A stretch of DNA of 13,670 nt from Paenalcaligenes sp035302345 (lineage in GTDB: Bacteria; Pseudomonadota; Gammaproteobacteria; Burkholderiales; Burkholderiaceae_B), in the NCBI GenBank assembly GCA_035302345.1, contig DATGSS010000021.1, positions 1 through 13,670 on the forward strand, given 5' to 3'. Position 1 is the stretch's first letter; every line of letters starts with the position of its first letter. Shown here in pieces: positions 1 through 6,214 of the stretch. The notes beneath the pieces are model-generated. The model searched no databases and was not told the DNA's origin. It saw nothing but the letters and a program-made list of their open reading frames with translations. The translations under genes were made by a program, and so were the position numbers.

Positions 1-754
1 GAACGATTTACGCGATGAGGTCGGGGTTAATGTCGGTACTTATGACAACCCCGTAGACCTGACCGCCGAGTCCTGGACAGTGATGCGTTTTTACGAGGTC
101 GAGCCCGAGGAAAACCATCTTGACTGGCTCATTCGTAAAGACGGCTGTATGCACTGTGCTGACCCAGGCTGTCTCACAGCCTGTCCGTCACCAGGTGCGA
201 TTGTCCAGCACTCCAATGGTATCGTTGATTTTGTTCAAGAAAATTGCATTGGTTGTGGTTATTGCATCATCGGATGTCCTTTCGACATTCCGCGGATTAG
301 CGAAAAAGACAACAAAGCCTATAAGTGCACACTGTGCTCGGATCGTGTCGATGTCGGTCTCGAGCCAGCCTGTGTAAAAACCTGTCCGACGGGCGCCATC
401 ACCTTTGGTGCCAAAGACGATATGGTGGCTTATAGTGAAACTCGTGTTAAGCAATTGCAAGAGCGTGGGCATGACAACGCTGGCCTTTACGACCCCGAAG
501 GGGTAGGTGGCACGCACGTCATGTATATTTTGCGCGATGCATCGCAGCCCGAGCTTCAAGAGTTGCCTGCTAATCCCCAGGTCAGCCCAACGGTTAGTTT
601 CTGGAAAGGTCTAGCCAAGCCCATCGCTTTGGCGGGTGCGGCACTGGCTTTCTTGGGTGGATTCTTCCATTACATGAAAGTTGGTCCAATCCGTGAGCCT
701 AAAGGCGATGATGACAGCAGCACTACCAGCGCCGACGAGCAAAACAAGGAGTAG
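1..754 (+). CDS. fdnH/fdoH (fdxH): Formate dehydrogenase iron-sulfur (beta) subunit, 5'-truncated by the window edge
   Basis: Beta subunit of a membrane-bound, FdnGHI-type respiratory formate dehydrogenase. It passes electrons from the periplasmic catalytic alpha subunit through four [4Fe-4S] clusters to the haem-bearing gamma subunit. The frame is open to base 2 and the reading from there (NDLRDEVGVNVGTYDNP) aligns with E. coli FdnH from about residue 53, so an in-frame GTG at 80 is internal and about 50 N-terminal residues, including the first Cys motif, lie outside. Visible: DGCMHCADPGCLTACP, ENCIGCGYCIIGCPF, YKCTLC and EPACVKTCPTGA cysteine motifs, the GVGGTHVMYIL stretch, then one C-terminal membrane helix (about 616-690) and an acidic tail, as in the family. 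About 250 residues are present. The stop lies 2 bp before the next gene's ATG, so the two are translationally linked. The alpha subunit gene should lie just upstream. Family identity is very secure; Fdh-N versus Fdh-O cannot be decided. Confidence 0.97.
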   Translation, partial: NDLRDEVGVNVGTYDNPVDLTAESWTVMRFYEVEPEENHLDWLIRKDGCMHCADPGCLTACPSPGAIVQHSNGIVDFVQENCIGCGYCIIGCPFDIPRISEKDNKAYKCTLCSDRVDVGLEPACVKTCPTGAITFGAKDDMVAYSETRVKQLQERGHDNAGLYDPEGVGGTHVMYILRDASQPELQELPANPQVSPTVSFWKGLAKPIALAGAALAFLGGFFHYMKVGPIREPKGDDDSSTTSADEQNKE

Positions 755-756
755 AC

Positions 757-1377
757 ATGAGTAAAACACTAAAGCGCTACTCAGATAGCGATCGCATGAA
801 TCACTGGTTTATTGCAATCATGTTTTTCCTCTCGGCGCTATCCGGGCTGGCCTTCTTTCATCCGTCACTTTATTTCTTAAATAACTTATTTGGGGGCGGT
901 ACCTGGACACGTATATTGCATCCCTTTCTAGGTGTGCTGATGTTCCTGGGCTTTATCATCATGTTTTTCCGTGTTGTCAAAGACAATATCTTTAAACGTG
1001 CAGATAGAGAATGGCGCAAACAATCTGGCCGCATGTTGCGTGGCGAGATAGATCCCAATTTGCCTGTTGGTAAATATAACTATGGGCAAAAGATGATCTT
1101 TTGGTTAATGACACTCAGTCTATTGGCTTTGATCATTACTGGGGTGTTGTTCTGGCGCCCGTGGTTCGCACCTAACTTTTCGGTAGAGGTGCTGCGCATA
1201 GCCTCACTCATCCATGCTATTTCGGCTTGGGTTTTAGTATTGAGTGTTTTTGTGCACATCTATGCGGCCATCTGGGTTAAAGGTACTATGCGTGCCATGA
1301 CCCAAGGCACAGTGACCGAAGAGTGGGCCAAGACCCACCACCCTCTGTGGTACAAAGAGACCACTGGTAAAAACTAG
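757..1377 (+). CDS. fdnI/fdoI: Formate dehydrogenase cytochrome b (gamma) subunit
   Basis: Integral-membrane di-haem cytochrome b that anchors the formate dehydrogenase complex and hands electrons to the quinone pool. The 206 residues (E. coli FdnI 217) contain four hydrophobic segments, near residues 17-34, 54-72, 112-131 and 145-172. His16, His55, His152 and His166 sit where E. coli FdnI has its haem ligands His18, His57, His155 and His169, with the same 14-residue spacing between the last two. Other FdnI hallmarks are RILHPF, VGKYN.GQKM.FW, TGV..WRP and the C-terminal WAKTHHPLWY. The start is set by AAGGAG at 746-751 and a 2-bp gap from the beta subunit stop. A strong terminator follows directly. 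Nothing looks truncated. Confidence 0.97.
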   Translation: MSKTLKRYSDSDRMNHWFIAIMFFLSALSGLAFFHPSLYFLNNLFGGGTWTRILHPFLGVLMFLGFIIMFFRVVKDNIFKRADREWRKQSGRMLRGEIDPNLPVGKYNYGQKMIFWLMTLSLLALIITGVLFWRPWFAPNFSVEVLRIASLIHAISAWVLVLSVFVHIYAAIWVKGTMRAMTQGTVTEEWAKTHHPLWYKETTGKN

Positions 1378-1388
1378 TTGTCTTGATT

Positions 1389-1427
1389 GCGTAGCCCCTA
1401 GGTTTCGGGGCTACGCTTGTGTTTTTT
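1389..1427 (+). terminator. Rho-independent terminator after the formate dehydrogenase structural genes
   Basis: A perfect 10-bp stem GCGTAGCCCC (1389-1398) / GGGGCTACGC (1407-1416) with an 8-base loop is followed by TTGTGTTTTTT. It lies between the gamma subunit stop and fdhE, so fdhE would be expressed by read-through or from its own promoter. Confidence 0.85.
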
Positions 1428-1447
1428 ATGCCCGATAGGAGTACTCT

Positions 1448-2488
1448 GTGGCCAAATCTAGTGAATCTGTTGTCCGTATTTTACCTGCCGAAGAGATTAT
1501 CACCCGCGGCTCGGGTGAGCCGGATCCTTTTATTTGGCCAAATCGGGCCAGCTTGTTTGCCGAGCGCAGTATGCGTCTAAAACAATTAGCACGACAACCG
1601 GGTTCCATCAGTGCTTATTTGGGATTGATGGCCGAACTAGTACAGGCTCAGCACCAAGCACTGGCTGATTTGCCTCAGGTGCCCTTACCTGATGAAGACG
1701 CTTTGGCCCAGGCTGCTACCCATGGCTTGCCCCCACTGGCTGCTCTTGACTGGCAACGCGATCCTGTATGGCAAAAGGTATTGCATCAGTTACTAGATTA
1801 TCTGTTAGATGCAGAAATGCGCGGTGAACAGGCAGATAATATTCGGCAGTTACTACAGCGCATCAAAGACATGCCCGCCGTAGAATTAGAAGTACAGGCC
1901 GATCAACTACTGGCAGGTAGTGTGTCTGGGGTAGATTTGGCAGCGGCACCTTTTATTGCGGCAGCTTTACAAGTTTACTGGACACATATGGTGTGTTCAT
2001 CAGCTGCTTTGCGCACTGATGAACAATACCAAAAAATGAATCTTAGCGAACAAACGACCTGCCCTTGTTGTGGCAGTTTGCCGACGACTAGCATGGTGCA
2101 TAGTTTCGGCGGGATGGCTGGCCAGCGTTATGTGGCGTGTTCTCTGTGTGGCCTTCAGTGGCACATGCCTAGGATTCGCTGTACGCGCTGCTTACACGAG
2201 GACGGTGTAGAGTACATGTCCTTAATGAGTCCGGATGCTGACGAAGATGATTATCAAACTCCGGCGGTCATGGCCGAAACCTGTCCCGAATGCAAAACGT
2301 ATTTAAAAATCATTCACACCGAACGCGAGCCATTTGCTGAGCCCATTGCTGATGAACTGGCAAATATCCAATTAGATGTGCTTATGGGCGAGGGGGAATA
2401 CTATAAACACGGCATTAATTTATTATTGCTGTTTGCCCAGGACCCTAACGCATCAGTCGATGAATCGGTGCAGGCTACATCGTCGTAA
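1448..2488 (+). CDS. fdhE: Formate dehydrogenase accessory protein FdhE
   Basis: Cytoplasmic maturation factor needed for active respiratory formate dehydrogenase; in E. coli it binds the Tat-dependent catalytic subunit. It has 346 residues against about 309 in E. coli, the extra length lying partly in the acidic, Ser/Thr-rich tail. The N-terminal part carries the family pattern ILPAEEI followed by GEPDPFIWP and LFAERSMRLKQLA. The C-terminal half is a rubredoxin-like metal-binding region with four CxxC pairs: Cys205/208 (within TCPCCG), Cys231/234, Cys245/248 and Cys279/282, with the typical GQRYVACSLCGLQWH and RIRCTRC. The start is GTG at 1448, five bases after AGGAG (1438-1442). It belongs functionally with the two fdh genes upstream but is separated from them by a terminator; its own terminator follows. 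Confidence 0.95.
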   Translation: MAKSSESVVRILPAEEIITRGSGEPDPFIWPNRASLFAERSMRLKQLARQPGSISAYLGLMAELVQAQHQALADLPQVPLPDEDALAQAATHGLPPLAALDWQRDPVWQKVLHQLLDYLLDAEMRGEQADNIRQLLQRIKDMPAVELEVQADQLLAGSVSGVDLAAAPFIAAALQVYWTHMVCSSAALRTDEQYQKMNLSEQTTCPCCGSLPTTSMVHSFGGMAGQRYVACSLCGLQWHMPRIRCTRCLHEDGVEYMSLMSPDADEDDYQTPAVMAETCPECKTYLKIIHTEREPFAEPIADELANIQLDVLMGEGEYYKHGINLLLLFAQDPNASVDESVQATSS

Positions 2489-2520
2489 CACCCGCACCCA
2501 TATTTTTAATTGTGATATTT

Positions 2521-2550
2521 AAACCCGATGCAACCGCATCGGGTTTTTTA
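2521..2550 (+). terminator. fdhE terminator: Rho-independent terminator after fdhE
   Basis: Perfect 11-bp stem AAACCCGATGC (2521-2531) / GCATCGGGTTT (2536-2546) with the 4-base loop AACC, ending in a T run (TTTTTT, 2544-2549). It sits between the convergent fdhE and cynS genes. On the other strand it would be a hairpin with only a poor U tail (TTTAAATAT), so it may stop cynS transcripts less efficiently. Confidence 0.9.
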
Positions 2551-2570
2551 AAGAGTATTAATACTCTTTA
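2549..2570. repeat. 22-bp perfect palindrome across the cynS stop codon
   Basis: Half-site TAAAGAGTATT followed directly by its exact reverse complement, centred between 2559 and 2560. It lies immediately beside the fdhE terminator and contains the last codons of cynS. It is AT-rich with no spacer, so as RNA it would be a weak stem. Function unknown; it may be partly chance. Confidence 0.6.
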
Positions 2571-3001
2571 TAGGGCAAGAATTTCCCATTCATGGTGATT
2601 TTGACGCGGTCTCCATCCTGGTGGTGCTCTCTTTGGATATCCATATCAAAATCAATGGCACTCATGATTCCATCACCAAATTCTTCGTGGATGAGTTCTT
2701 TAATGGTAGTGCCGTAGACATTGACCAGCTCGTAGAGACGATAGATCAATGGGTCAGTGGGAATTTCGGTAGGTAGTGAGCCTTTGTAGGGTACTTGCAT
2801 AAGCCATTTGCGCTCGCTGTCACTCAGATCGAATATCTGAGCCACGGTGGTGGCTTGTGCTTCTGTGAGTGTCATCTGGCCTAAGCAGGCAGCGGTTACC
2901 CATTCTTTGCTTGCACCTACTTTTTCGGCGATGTCTTTCCACTGGAGCCCTTTTTCTACTTTTTGGGCAATGATTTTTTCTGTAACTGCAAGACGACTCA
3001 T
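2558..3001 (-). CDS. cynS: Cyanate hydratase (cyanase)
   Basis: Catalyses bicarbonate-dependent breakdown of cyanate to ammonia and CO2; a cytoplasmic homodecamer in E. coli. It has 147 residues (E. coli 156). The N-terminal half is a helical, DNA-binding-like fold (WKDIAEKVGASKEWVTAACLG). The C-terminal half holds the signature around YRLYELVNVYGTTIK and HEEFGDGIMSAIDF. Arg88, Glu91 and Ser114 match the catalytic Arg96, Glu99 and Ser122 of E. coli with identical spacing, so it should be active. The ATG is supported by AAGGAG nine bases upstream on this strand. No cynT (carbonic anhydrase), cynX or cynR neighbours are visible; the gene stands alone, divergent from a small lipoprotein and convergent with fdhE. 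Confidence 0.97.
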   Translation of the reverse strand: MSRLAVTEKIIAQKVEKGLQWKDIAEKVGASKEWVTAACLGQMTLTEAQATTVAQIFDLSDSERKWLMQVPYKGSLPTEIPTDPLIYRLYELVNVYGTTIKELIHEEFGDGIMSAIDFDMDIQREHHQDGDRVKITMNGKFLPYKEY

Positions 3002-3102
3002 TTATTTGTACTCCTTGTATTAGTGAGTAAAAACAAGCATTTTTCAGTATAAACTATAAGTAGTAATTGTTTTTTAGCAGTAATTATTTTTCAGAGGAAC
3101 AA
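3002..3102. promoter_or_regulatory. Divergent cynS / lipoprotein intergenic region
   Basis: This AT-rich 101-bp region must hold the promoters of both divergent genes. Candidate -10 hexamers are TATAAA (3048-3053) and TATAAG (3055-3060) on +, and TATACT (3051-3046) and TATAGT (3058-3053) on -. None has a good -35 box at 16-18 bp, so assignment is weak. The overlapping -10s would make the two genes compete for polymerase if both are used. Confidence 0.3.
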
Positions 3103-3303
3103 ATGCTACAAAAAACACTCTTTTCTGCTTGTTTAGCACTGCTATTTTTGGTCGCAGCCTGTACACCCCAAGAAAAACAGGTGTTACACGATATCGAGGA
3201 CATGCCTGGGATCACCTGCGAGGTTGACGAACAGAGCGGTTTGGATGACTGTCACCCTGATAATTTGGAAACTACTTTTGAGGATGATTCACCTGGCGAT
3301 TAG
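3103..3303 (+). CDS. Small acidic lipoprotein, unknown function
   Basis: A predicted 66-residue exported lipoprotein. It starts with a short signal peptide (MLQKTLFSACLALLF) ending in a lipobox V-A-A-C with Cys20 as the lipidated residue. Thr follows at +2, so outer-membrane sorting is expected under the usual Lol rule. The mature part of 47 residues is strongly acidic, has two further cysteines (Cys39, Cys50) that could form a disulfide in the periplasm, and ends in a disordered-looking EDDSPGD tail. An in-frame TTG at 3067 would add 12 residues ahead of the signal peptide, but AGAGGA at 3093-3098 fits the ATG at 3103 far better. I do not recognise a family. It is divergent from cynS and convergent with the DUF924 gene. 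Confidence 0.75.
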   Translation: MLQKTLFSACLALLFLVAACTPQEKQVLHDIEDMPGITCEVDEQSGLDDCHPDNLETTFEDDSPGD

Positions 3304-3333
3304 CGCTAGATAGGATTATCCAAGCAACTATAT

Positions 3334-3882
3334 TTAAAAAGATGAGTGGGGTTCTTTTAGGAACTCAATCTCTTCGGCAGTAGATTGTCGGCCTAGTATC
3401 TTATTGCGGTGCGGATAACGAGCAAAACGGTCAATAATTACTTTATGGCGATGTTCATATTCTAGGGTTTGCTCATCGCCTAGCGCGGTAAATAATTCGA
3501 CAGCCACCTCGTGTATGGCACGTGATTCAGAGTGCATATAAGGCATTAAAATAAACTGGCGTTCCCGTTGTCCTAGCTGCGGATATTCAGGGTGTTGTAC
3601 TGCCTCTTGGGCCAAAACTAATGCCATACCGTCTTGGCTAAATGCGCGTGGTGTATCGCGCCACACATTGCGCGAAAACTGGTCCAACACAACTATTTCC
3701 GCCAAGCGTCCACGCAAGGTATCACGCCAGCCATAGCATTCTCCGCGTGCTGCTGCCTCGCAAATATCGCCAAATCGATCCCAGATGAGCTTATCGAAAT
3801 CGGGGTTTTTGCCGAACCAGTCCTCAGCGGTGCATTCCTTGAACCAAAAATCGTAGACTTGTTGCCAGGTGGATTGGGTCAT
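3334..3882 (-). CDS. DUF924 family protein
   Basis: A 182-residue soluble protein of the DUF924 family (TPR-like, all-helical), whose biochemical role is not established as far as I know. Signatures are FWF near the N-terminus (residues 12-14), LDQFSRNVWR (66-75), F.LMPYMHSES (110-120) and RYPHRN (155-160), all conserved in the family, and the length is typical. There is no signal peptide or membrane segment, so it should be cytoplasmic. The ATG at 3882 is preceded by AAAGG on its strand, a modest ribosome-binding site. It is third on the - strand after azlC and azlD, with a 116-bp gap containing two inverted repeats, so it may or may not share their transcript. Confidence 0.9.
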   Translation of the reverse strand: MTQSTWQQVYDFWFKECTAEDWFGKNPDFDKLIWDRFGDICEAAARGECYGWRDTLRGRLAEIVVLDQFSRNVWRDTPRAFSQDGMALVLAQEAVQHPEYPQLGQRERQFILMPYMHSESRAIHEVAVELFTALGDEQTLEYEHRHKVIIDRFARYPHRNKILGRQSTAEEIEFLKEPHSSF

Positions 3883-3917
3883 GATGAAAACCTTTTATAG
3901 ATTGGATTGCTGGTAAA

Positions 3918-3960
3918 TGCCCCTGGGGCAGTTCTTTAGGGCTCTGTAACTACATGAGCC
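3918..3960. repeat. Two adjacent inverted repeats between azlD and the DUF924 gene
   Basis: TGCCCC-T-GGGGCA (3918-3930) and an imperfect palindrome GGCTC-TGTA-AC-TACA-T-GAGCC (3940-3960). Read on -, the second could fold into a hairpin downstream of azlD, but no U tract follows, so it is not a standard terminator. Possibly an attenuator or operator for the DUF924 gene. Confidence 0.4.
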
Positions 3961-3998
3961 TATTTGCATTCTATCAAAACCTCGTCTTGGTACGGGCA

Positions 3999-4331
3999 TT
4001 AAAGGCTACCAAACAAATACAGCAAACCATTTAGGCTGCCTACGCCTAATAGCATTGAGAGCAAAACGTTTTTAAATCGAATATAGCTAATCAGGACAAA
4101 GATTAGTGCCAACACCTGTGCAATGGCTGGCGCCAAGATAGGGGCCTCGAATTTAGTAAAAGTCGTTAGTACCAGTGCCACCATGACGCACAAGGGCAAA
4201 AAACGATTCAGTGCCTGCAACAGAGGAGAGGCCAGCCATTTGCGCGGAATCACAATAGGTGCCGCACGCAAGAAAAAAGTAGTAACGGCAGTGCTGATCA
4301 GAACAATAAGAAAACTACTATTACTGCTCAT
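3999..4331 (-). CDS. azlD: AzlD family branched-chain amino acid transport protein (small subunit)
   Basis: Small membrane partner of AzlC. In Bacillus and related systems the pair exports branched-chain amino acids or analogues such as azaleucine. The 110 residues include four hydrophobic segments, near 6-24, 45-61, 67-83 and 88-107, with the family pattern of an early R-A-A-P (LRAAPIVIPRKW) and a LP motif (FLPLCVMVAL). It begins inside the last codons of azlC: the ATG at 4331 gives an 11-bp overlap with the azlC stop, so translation is almost certainly coupled. The start is directly preceded by a run of A that belongs to azlC coding sequence. The exact substrate cannot be told from sequence. 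Confidence 0.88.
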   Translation of the reverse strand: MSSNSSFLIVLISTAVTTFFLRAAPIVIPRKWLASPLLQALNRFLPLCVMVALVLTTFTKFEAPILAPAIAQVLALIFVLISYIRFKNVLLSMLLGVGSLNGLLYLFGSL

Positions 4332-5004
4332 TTTTTTTTGCCCTCAGCATAATTAAAATGGCGCATGTGATGATGGTGAGCAGCAACGCATAATCAGGCA
4401 TTATTAAATGCATGGCTGCAAAAACGGCAATAGCCATATAAATAGGCCATGCTTGGCGATTGCTGTTGTACTGTTCATAAGCCAATATGACGAACAAGGC
4501 CGTGAGTGCAAAATCTAGGTTTGGGATCAGCTCGTTGAGCTCGGCTCCTAACAACAGCCCAACCAGTGTCCCGAGCACCCAGCTGCATTGATTGAAAAAT
4601 ATGAATGGCAGCATGATGCGGCGCTGCTCCGTGCGGCGCAACGTCATCAGTGTGGAAAAGCTTTCATCGGTTAGGCCAAACAGGCAATAAGCGCGTTGCC
4701 CACGATGTTTGGGTAAGCTCTTTAACAAGGGCAGGGCATAGAAAATGTGCCGCAAGTTGATGATGCTGACATTGACCCACATAGAAAGGGGGTGGATAGC
4801 CTGTGCCAGCATGGGGATTAGCGCAAATTGGGCCGCACCCGAATACAGCAGCACACTCAGTGCTAAAGACCACCAAAAAGGAAATCCAGCAGCACGCATT
4901 AACACCCCAAATGCAATGGCGGCAGGTATATAGCCCATGGCAATGGGCATGCTATAGCGCAATGCCCGCAGCCAAGCAGGTTGACGAGAATTAGATGATT
5001 GCAT
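4321..5004 (-). CDS. azlC: AzlC family branched-chain amino acid exporter, large subunit
   Basis: Main membrane subunit of an AzlCD-type exporter (COG1296). Family signatures: an N-terminal GYIPAAIAFGVL segment, the LLYSGAAQFALIPML motif, NLRHIFYALPL, and LFGLTDESFSTL. There are about seven or eight hydrophobic segments. I chose the ATG at 5004 (227 residues, MQSSNSRQPAW...) because it places a short basic N-terminus before the first helix. The frame stays open to a TTG at 5067, which would give 248 residues with an unusual extension. Neither start has a strong ribosome-binding site, so the choice is moderately sure. It overlaps azlD by 11 bp. A run of nine A on the coding strand sits in the last codons. 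Confidence 0.9.
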   Translation of the reverse strand: MQSSNSRQPAWLRALRYSMPIAMGYIPAAIAFGVLMRAAGFPFWWSLALSVLLYSGAAQFALIPMLAQAIHPLSMWVNVSIINLRHIFYALPLLKSLPKHRGQRAYCLFGLTDESFSTLMTLRRTEQRRIMLPFIFFNQCSWVLGTLVGLLLGAELNELIPNLDFALTALFVILAYEQYNSNRQAWPIYMAIAVFAAMHLIMPDYALLLTIITCAILIMLRAKKNEQ

Positions 5005-5376
5005 GCGGCTAGAGGTTTTTGACAAATGGTGAGCTGTAAATCTGTAAATACTTAGTGCAAAGTGCAAAGTGCTGCAAAAGCGCCCAATTTTAGCTTTATT
5101 CTATGATGAATGCTAATGACCCATCGTATTGACCTATTGCGGCTATGACAGTCGTTTGTTCTTTAAATAGGTATTAGCCGAGCTCAACGTGAAATAGCAA
5201 AGGCTGTTACTAGGGTAAAATGATAGGTGCTAGTCATTTGGAAATGATGTGTGATTCCATTTGGTTAATTGCTTATAACCAAGCTGTGGGTTTGTTCAAG
5301 AGGTCTTTATGCTAGCATTAAAGTGATAAGCAACAGTGCTGCAAAGCCTAATAGTGTTTACTGTGGAGAGCTAATA
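5005..5376. other. 372-bp gene-free stretch between divergent azlC and the peroxiredoxin gene
   Basis: I see no gene, RNA or clear regulator site here. It should hold the promoters for both flanking genes. On - a -10-like TAGAAT (5103-5098) could serve azlC, without a good -35. On + an extended -10-like TGCTAGCAT (5310-5318) could serve the peroxiredoxin, with a poor -35 (TTGTTC, 5292-5297, spacing 15). A short 7-bp direct repeat (AGTGCAA, about 2.5 copies) lies at about 5054-5071. A search by eye for OxyR-like ATAG-N7-CTAT spacing found nothing convincing. Confidence 0.4.
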
Positions 5377-6027
5377 ATGTCCCTTAGATTAAATGATGAA
5401 GCACCCAACTTTACCGCCGATACCACCGCAGGCGAAATCGACTTTCACGAGTGGATTGGCGACAGCTATGCTATTTTATTTTCCCATCCCAAAGACTTTA
5501 CGCCTGTGTGCACTACCGAATTTGGTGCTGTAGCCCGTTTGGTGCCCGAGTTCCAAAAGCGTAATACTAAAGTCATTGGCGTCTCAGTGGATGATGTTGA
5601 TGATCACCAAAAATGGCTCCGCGATATCGAGGCTTTTGCCGGATCCCAGGCCGATTTTCCTATCATTGATGACACCACCTTAAATGTGGCCAAACTATAC
5701 GACATGCTGCCCGCAGATGCCTACCTACCCGATGGCCGTACCGCAGCAGACAGCGCGACTGTCCGTACCGTATTCATTATTGGTCCTGACAAGAAAATCC
5801 GCCTGACCATGAATTACCCTATGTCTGTAGGGCGCAACTTTGCTGAGATCATTCGCGCACTGGATGCTGTACAGGCAACAGATGGCGTTCCTTTGGCCAC
5901 GCCGGCTGATTGGAATCCAGGTGAGGATGTCATTGTGGCACTCAGCCTGGATGATGATGCTGCACGCGCAGAATATGGTGAAATTGACGTTCGTCTGCCA
6001 TATTTGCGTTTTGCCAAATGCCCATAA
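5377..6027 (+). CDS. Peroxiredoxin, Prx6 (1-Cys) subfamily
   Basis: Thiol peroxidase that reduces hydrogen peroxide, organic peroxides or peroxynitrite; expected in the cytoplasm. The AhpC/TSA domain has the active-site motif HPKDFTPVCTTEFG with peroxidatic Cys45, plus the Prx6-specific C-terminal domain (TVRTVFIIGPDKKIRL, NYPMSVGRNFAEIIRALDA, then WNPGEDVIV and LPYLRF). The 216-residue length is typical. The start is ATG at 5377, six bases after GGAGAG (5365-5370); an in-frame extension back to 5269 has no homology and is rejected. The only other cysteine is Cys215, the penultimate residue, which most bacterial 1-Cys enzymes lack and which might act as a resolving cysteine. The gene is monocistronic, ending in a terminator. 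Confidence 0.94.
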   Translation: MSLRLNDEAPNFTADTTAGEIDFHEWIGDSYAILFSHPKDFTPVCTTEFGAVARLVPEFQKRNTKVIGVSVDDVDDHQKWLRDIEAFAGSQADFPIIDDTTLNVAKLYDMLPADAYLPDGRTAADSATVRTVFIIGPDKKIRLTMNYPMSVGRNFAEIIRALDAVQATDGVPLATPADWNPGEDVIVALSLDDDAARAEYGEIDVRLPYLRFAKCP

Positions 6028-6110
6028 TTATGATTTTGGGTCTTTAGGCCAGCTAATATAGATTCACTAGTTATTCAGGAAAGTAATTTCCCCTGGCTTT
6101 GAATCAAAAT

Positions 6111-6147
6111 TTGCCCTCGTTCTATCTGAGCGGGGGCAATTTTTTTG
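6111..6147 (+). terminator. Rho-independent terminator after the peroxiredoxin gene
   Basis: Stem TTGCCCTCG (6111-6119) / CGGGGGCAA (6131-6139) with one T-G wobble and an 11-base loop, followed by eight T (6140-6147). It separates the peroxiredoxin from the next + strand gene, which must therefore have its own promoter. Confidence 0.88.
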
Positions 6148-6214
6148 CCTGCAGCTCGCATTGTGATTTTGATTTAGACATATATTTTTAAATTTCACCC
6201 AAAACTATTGTTCC

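Noticed and set aside
188..559. Antisense reading frame across the formate dehydrogenase beta subunit
   Set aside because: It is a shadow of the Fe-S protein gene, with no family resemblance and no ribosome-binding site. The same applies to the other antisense or out-of-frame openings in the window.
5269..5376. N-terminal extension of the peroxiredoxin frame
   Set aside because: The extension has no Prx homology and no ribosome-binding site; the ATG at 5377 has GGAGAG six bases upstream and begins where Prx6 proteins begin.
5068..5376. OxyR operator upstream of the peroxiredoxin
   Set aside because: Single ATAG or CTAT elements occur but not with the spaced four-element pattern of OxyR sites.
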